A stretch of 64,000 bases of DNA from Dasypus novemcinctus (Eukaryota; Chordata; Mammalia; Cingulata; Dasypodidae), in contig NC_080685.1 in assembly GCF_030445035.2 (NCBI RefSeq), positions 113,758,432 through 113,822,431 on the forward strand, read 5' to 3'. This document shows, piece by piece, positions 61,468-64,000 of the stretch. The position numbers and the translations under genes are program-made. The notes under the pieces are model-generated. The model ran no database searches. It was not told the DNA's origin and saw only the letters and a list, made by a program, of their open reading frames with translations. Within the stretch, counting starts at the first letter, position 1. Each line of letters begins with the position of its first letter.

Positions 61468-62424
61468 TCACAAGGATTTCATCCACTTGATGAAACCCTG
61501 ACTCTTAGTTAAGGTGTCCTTCAGTGCATTTTTCATGGTTTCATTTTGTAGACTGAAGATGAAGGGATTCAGGAGAGGTGTGATCACACTGGAGAAGATA
61601 AAGAGTATCTTGTTGAGGTGGAGGCTGCTCTTTTGTGATGGGCGAACATACACAAAGATAGAGACCCCATAGCCCATGGAGACTACAGTGAAGTGAGAGG
61701 CACAGGTGGCAAAGGCTTTGCATTGCCCTTGTCCTGAAGGTATCTTCAGAATGGTGGAGATGATATAAGCATAGGAGACTACTGTGAGTGACAGGGAGCT
61801 GATGAGCAGGACAAGGGAACTGAGGAAATCCAATAGTTCAATGGTATGTATGTCAGCACAAGCCAAGTGGAGGAGGGGAGCACTGTCACAGAAAAAGTGA
61901 TCAATTTTATTGGGGCCACAGTATGGCAGCCTTGCCCTATAGATGGTGGTTGGGAGAATAAGGAGAAAGCTGCTTACCCAGGAGAGTATTATGAGACGGA
62001 CACAGAATGAACTGGTCATAATCATAGAGTACTGAAGGGGGTTGCAAATGGCCACATAACGGTCATAGGACATGATGGCAAAAAGGATGAACTCAGTGCA
62101 TCCAGAGAGGAAGAAGAAATAGAACTGGGCAAGACATCCATTAATTGAGATGCTCTTTTTCTCTAACAGAAAGCCTGCCAGCATCTTGGGAACAACACAC
62201 GTGGTGGTTAATATTTCACTGAAAGAGAGATTGCTAAGGAAAAAATACATAGGGGATTGGAGCCTATAATCCAGAAGAATCAGGGTAATTATGAGGGTGT
62301 TTCCAAGGACAGTCACCAAGTAAGCCAATAAAAAAATGAAGAACAGGATACCCCCAATGACCCTGGTGGTAGGTATCCCAATAAAATTAATCTCTGTCAC
62401 CATCGTCCAATTGCCTCTCTCCAT
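61468..62424 (-). CDS. Olfactory receptor, class II, family-6-like, intact
   Basis: A seven-transmembrane odorant receptor that would signal through G-olf in olfactory neuron cilia. From the chosen start it has 318 residues, normal for the family, encoded without introns. Landmarks: N-glycosylation Asn-Trp-Thr at 5-7; GN of TM1 at 41-42; PMYFFL at 58-63; Cys97 paired with Cys179; MSYDRYVAIC at 118-127 (DRY at the end of TM3); SY of TM5 at 217-218; KAFATCASH at 236-244; and PLLNPFIF at 283-290, where Phe replaces the usual Tyr of NPxxY-like motifs. An in-frame ATG at 62485-62487 would add 21 residues. I prefer the inner ATG (62422-62424) because OR N-termini are short, the glycosylation site then sits at residue 5, and the pseudogene has its ATG at the same place. 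The best resemblance is to OR family 6 (long Ser-Leu-rich TM5 and SYAYIISTILKIPS), but I do not assign a named orthologue. Confidence 0.95.
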   Translation of the reverse strand: MERGNWTMVTEINFIGIPTTRVIGGILFFIFLLAYLVTVLGNTLIITLILLDYRLQSPMYFFLSNLSFSEILTTTCVVPKMLAGFLLEKKSISINGCLAQFYFFFLSGCTEFILFAIMSYDRYVAICNPLQYSMIMTSSFCVRLIILSWVSSFLLILPTTIYRARLPYCGPNKIDHFFCDSAPLLHLACADIHTIELLDFLSSLVLLISSLSLTVVSYAYIISTILKIPSGQGQCKAFATCASHFTVVSMGYGVSIFVYVRPSQKSSLHLNKILFIFSSVITPLLNPFIFSLQNETMKNALKDTLTKSQGFIKWMKSL

Positions 62425-64000
62425 GCCGTATGGGAATCTCCTCTCGCAAGAGAACCAAGGAAGGAAAGAGCAAACTGCAGGACTCATTAAAGCAGAATCA
62501 TCTAAGATAAAAGAAGTTAGGTAATTTTATTTATTTGAGAAATTAGCTACATGAATGAAAAATACAGCTATTATAACATTTTTCTAAATTCTAGAAAAAA
62601 TATGAAAATCAATGTTCCTAATAATTAAGACATGTAAGAATTGAATTCCATAAGTTTTTTCTAGTCCTTACATCTCTATTTCATAACCCAAATGATAAGG
62701 CAATAATTACCATATACTCATATCTTGTCAATAAATATTTATCATTAAGATTATTTGAAGAAAACTGCTTTAAACCAATATAAGCAACAAATAGATTCAT
62801 TTCAATAGTTAAGAATAATTTAATTTTTAACTGATTTTACTTCAGGCATCTGGTTTACACAAAATATTGAATATATTACCAGGTAATGCAAGTCTTAATT
62901 TTGTAGGGCAAAGACAAACTGAATACTACCTCTATGTCTTCATGTTTAATTACTGAGTAAATAGTATACCTCAACCAATATTAGCCACTAGAAATGAATT
63001 TGCTAATCATCTTTTAGATATTTAATGTGGTTGTCTCCAGAGAATCTTAAATTTTACTAATATGTTCTTTAAATTTTATGGTAATCCATGGAATTTTATC
63101 TATTAGTGGAGATCTTTTAAATAGTAAATGAATGAAAAGTTAAAGGAAATATATTTCTATAGTATACATTTTTTTAAAATTTTGAGATTTCTTGGAACAA
63201 ATTTTTAGAATAAATGATTTTAGACTGGCCCAATAAATGTGTAGTTGCATTAGCCAGAAATGTTTGAGAAAATACTTCCCTTCATAGAGTGATAGCTCTT
63301 ACGTTATATAATTAGATTGATAGTGTCAGTGGACAGAGAAAATTCCAAATTTGAAGATGTCATAATAAAGACTTATCATAAATGAAAGCAAGCACTTACC
63401 AGTAATATGCCATTTTGGTAGGAAAAAATATCTAAAGAGATCATCTAGCCAAAGAAAACTTGGGAAGAGCAGTAATCAGTTACATCAAGACAAACACACA
63501 AATTGATTAAGCTCAACTAGTTTAAGTATGAGACAAAAAAAGAAAAACAGAAGTTAACTTTATTCATTTTGTAAGATATGAACATAAATAAAATGGATAA
63601 AAATGTTATTCCTTTTAAACTAGAATGAATTTGTTTGGGAATTTAAAAAATTAGTAAGAATAAAAGCAAGTATCACAATAAAATTTGAAACAAATTTCAA
63701 TTCAGACAATAAAGAAACCCAATAACAAAAGAAGTGTAAGTTGATGTTGTGAAATAATAAATATCCATTACAGATGCAAAAATCTATGAATATATGAGAC
63801 AATTAAGATTACATAATTATTTCCAAAGTATGTGTAAGCAATACATAGATTAATAGAGAATATTGGCATAACAAAATATTTTTAACCTCTCTATATTTTC
63901 TGATCACTAAAAGAGAAAATGAGCTATGGTAAGGATGATGTTAATATTGTTGATGAAGTCAATTATTCATAATTAAATTATGAAAATACATTCAATATTT
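62425..64000. other. 5' flank of the intact OR gene
   Basis: Aligns with 37309-39090 upstream of the OR pseudogene. No exon is identified. A non-coding first exon and promoter are expected within a few kb, possibly beyond the right edge. Confidence 0.45.

Larger units (their letters stand above)
52745..64000. repeat. Segmental duplication, copy B (holds the intact OR)
   Basis: Collinear with copy A (25600-39090). It contains its own HAL1 insertion and lacks copy A's antisense L1 and SINE. It continues to the right edge, so its true end is outside the window. Confidence 0.82.

Overview
The window is vertebrate nuclear DNA, almost certainly from an armadillo (Xenarthra, Dasypus-type). It is AT-rich, has almost no long open frames, and is full of retroelements. 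The lineage is indicated by two SINEs of the armadillo DAS type (tRNA-like head; one full-length copy at 22225-22646), HAL1 half-L1 elements, and a xenarthran-style L1 3' end. The only convincing intact protein gene is one olfactory receptor (OR) gene on the minus strand at 61468-62424. Its broken paralogue lies 25 kb away at about 36240-37308. This is the edge or interior of an OR cluster.

Layout. 1-10.5 kb: AT-rich DNA with a possible degraded retroviral env fragment, a solo LTR (2576-3051), a small GC-rich island, and an old L1. That L1 is split by a 2.76-kb insert whose left end is a CpG island. 10.5-17.45 kb: a structurally complete endogenous retrovirus (ERV-A) with two 463-bp LTRs that differ at one position and a 4-bp target duplication, but no long open frame. 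17.45-24.4 kb: an older betaretrovirus-like ERV (ERV-B, 19000-24270) inserted into an antisense L1 3' end and itself hit by a DAS SINE. ERV-A and ERV-B have unrelated LTRs but share about 0.8-1 kb of non-coding internal sequence. 24.7-39.1 kb: the first copy of an old tandem segmental duplication, with L1/HAL1/SINE debris, a degenerate telomere-like repeat and the OR pseudogene. 40.8-45 kb: a degenerate satellite with a roughly 40-bp unit, interrupted by two HAL1/L1 3' ends. 46.4-52.3 kb: old LTR-like and L1 fragments and a minisatellite. 52.7-64 kb: the second duplication copy, with a nearly full-length HAL1 and the intact OR gene; it runs off the right edge.

The OR gene would act alone, with one receptor chosen per olfactory neuron. 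The rest of the window records duplication followed by lineage-specific retroelement bombardment. The least ordinary features are the young but non-coding ERV-A, the internal module it shares with a different retrovirus class, and the CpG island that appears to have been inserted into an L1. All repeat calls were made by eye, without a library search; family names are given only where the match is distinctive.
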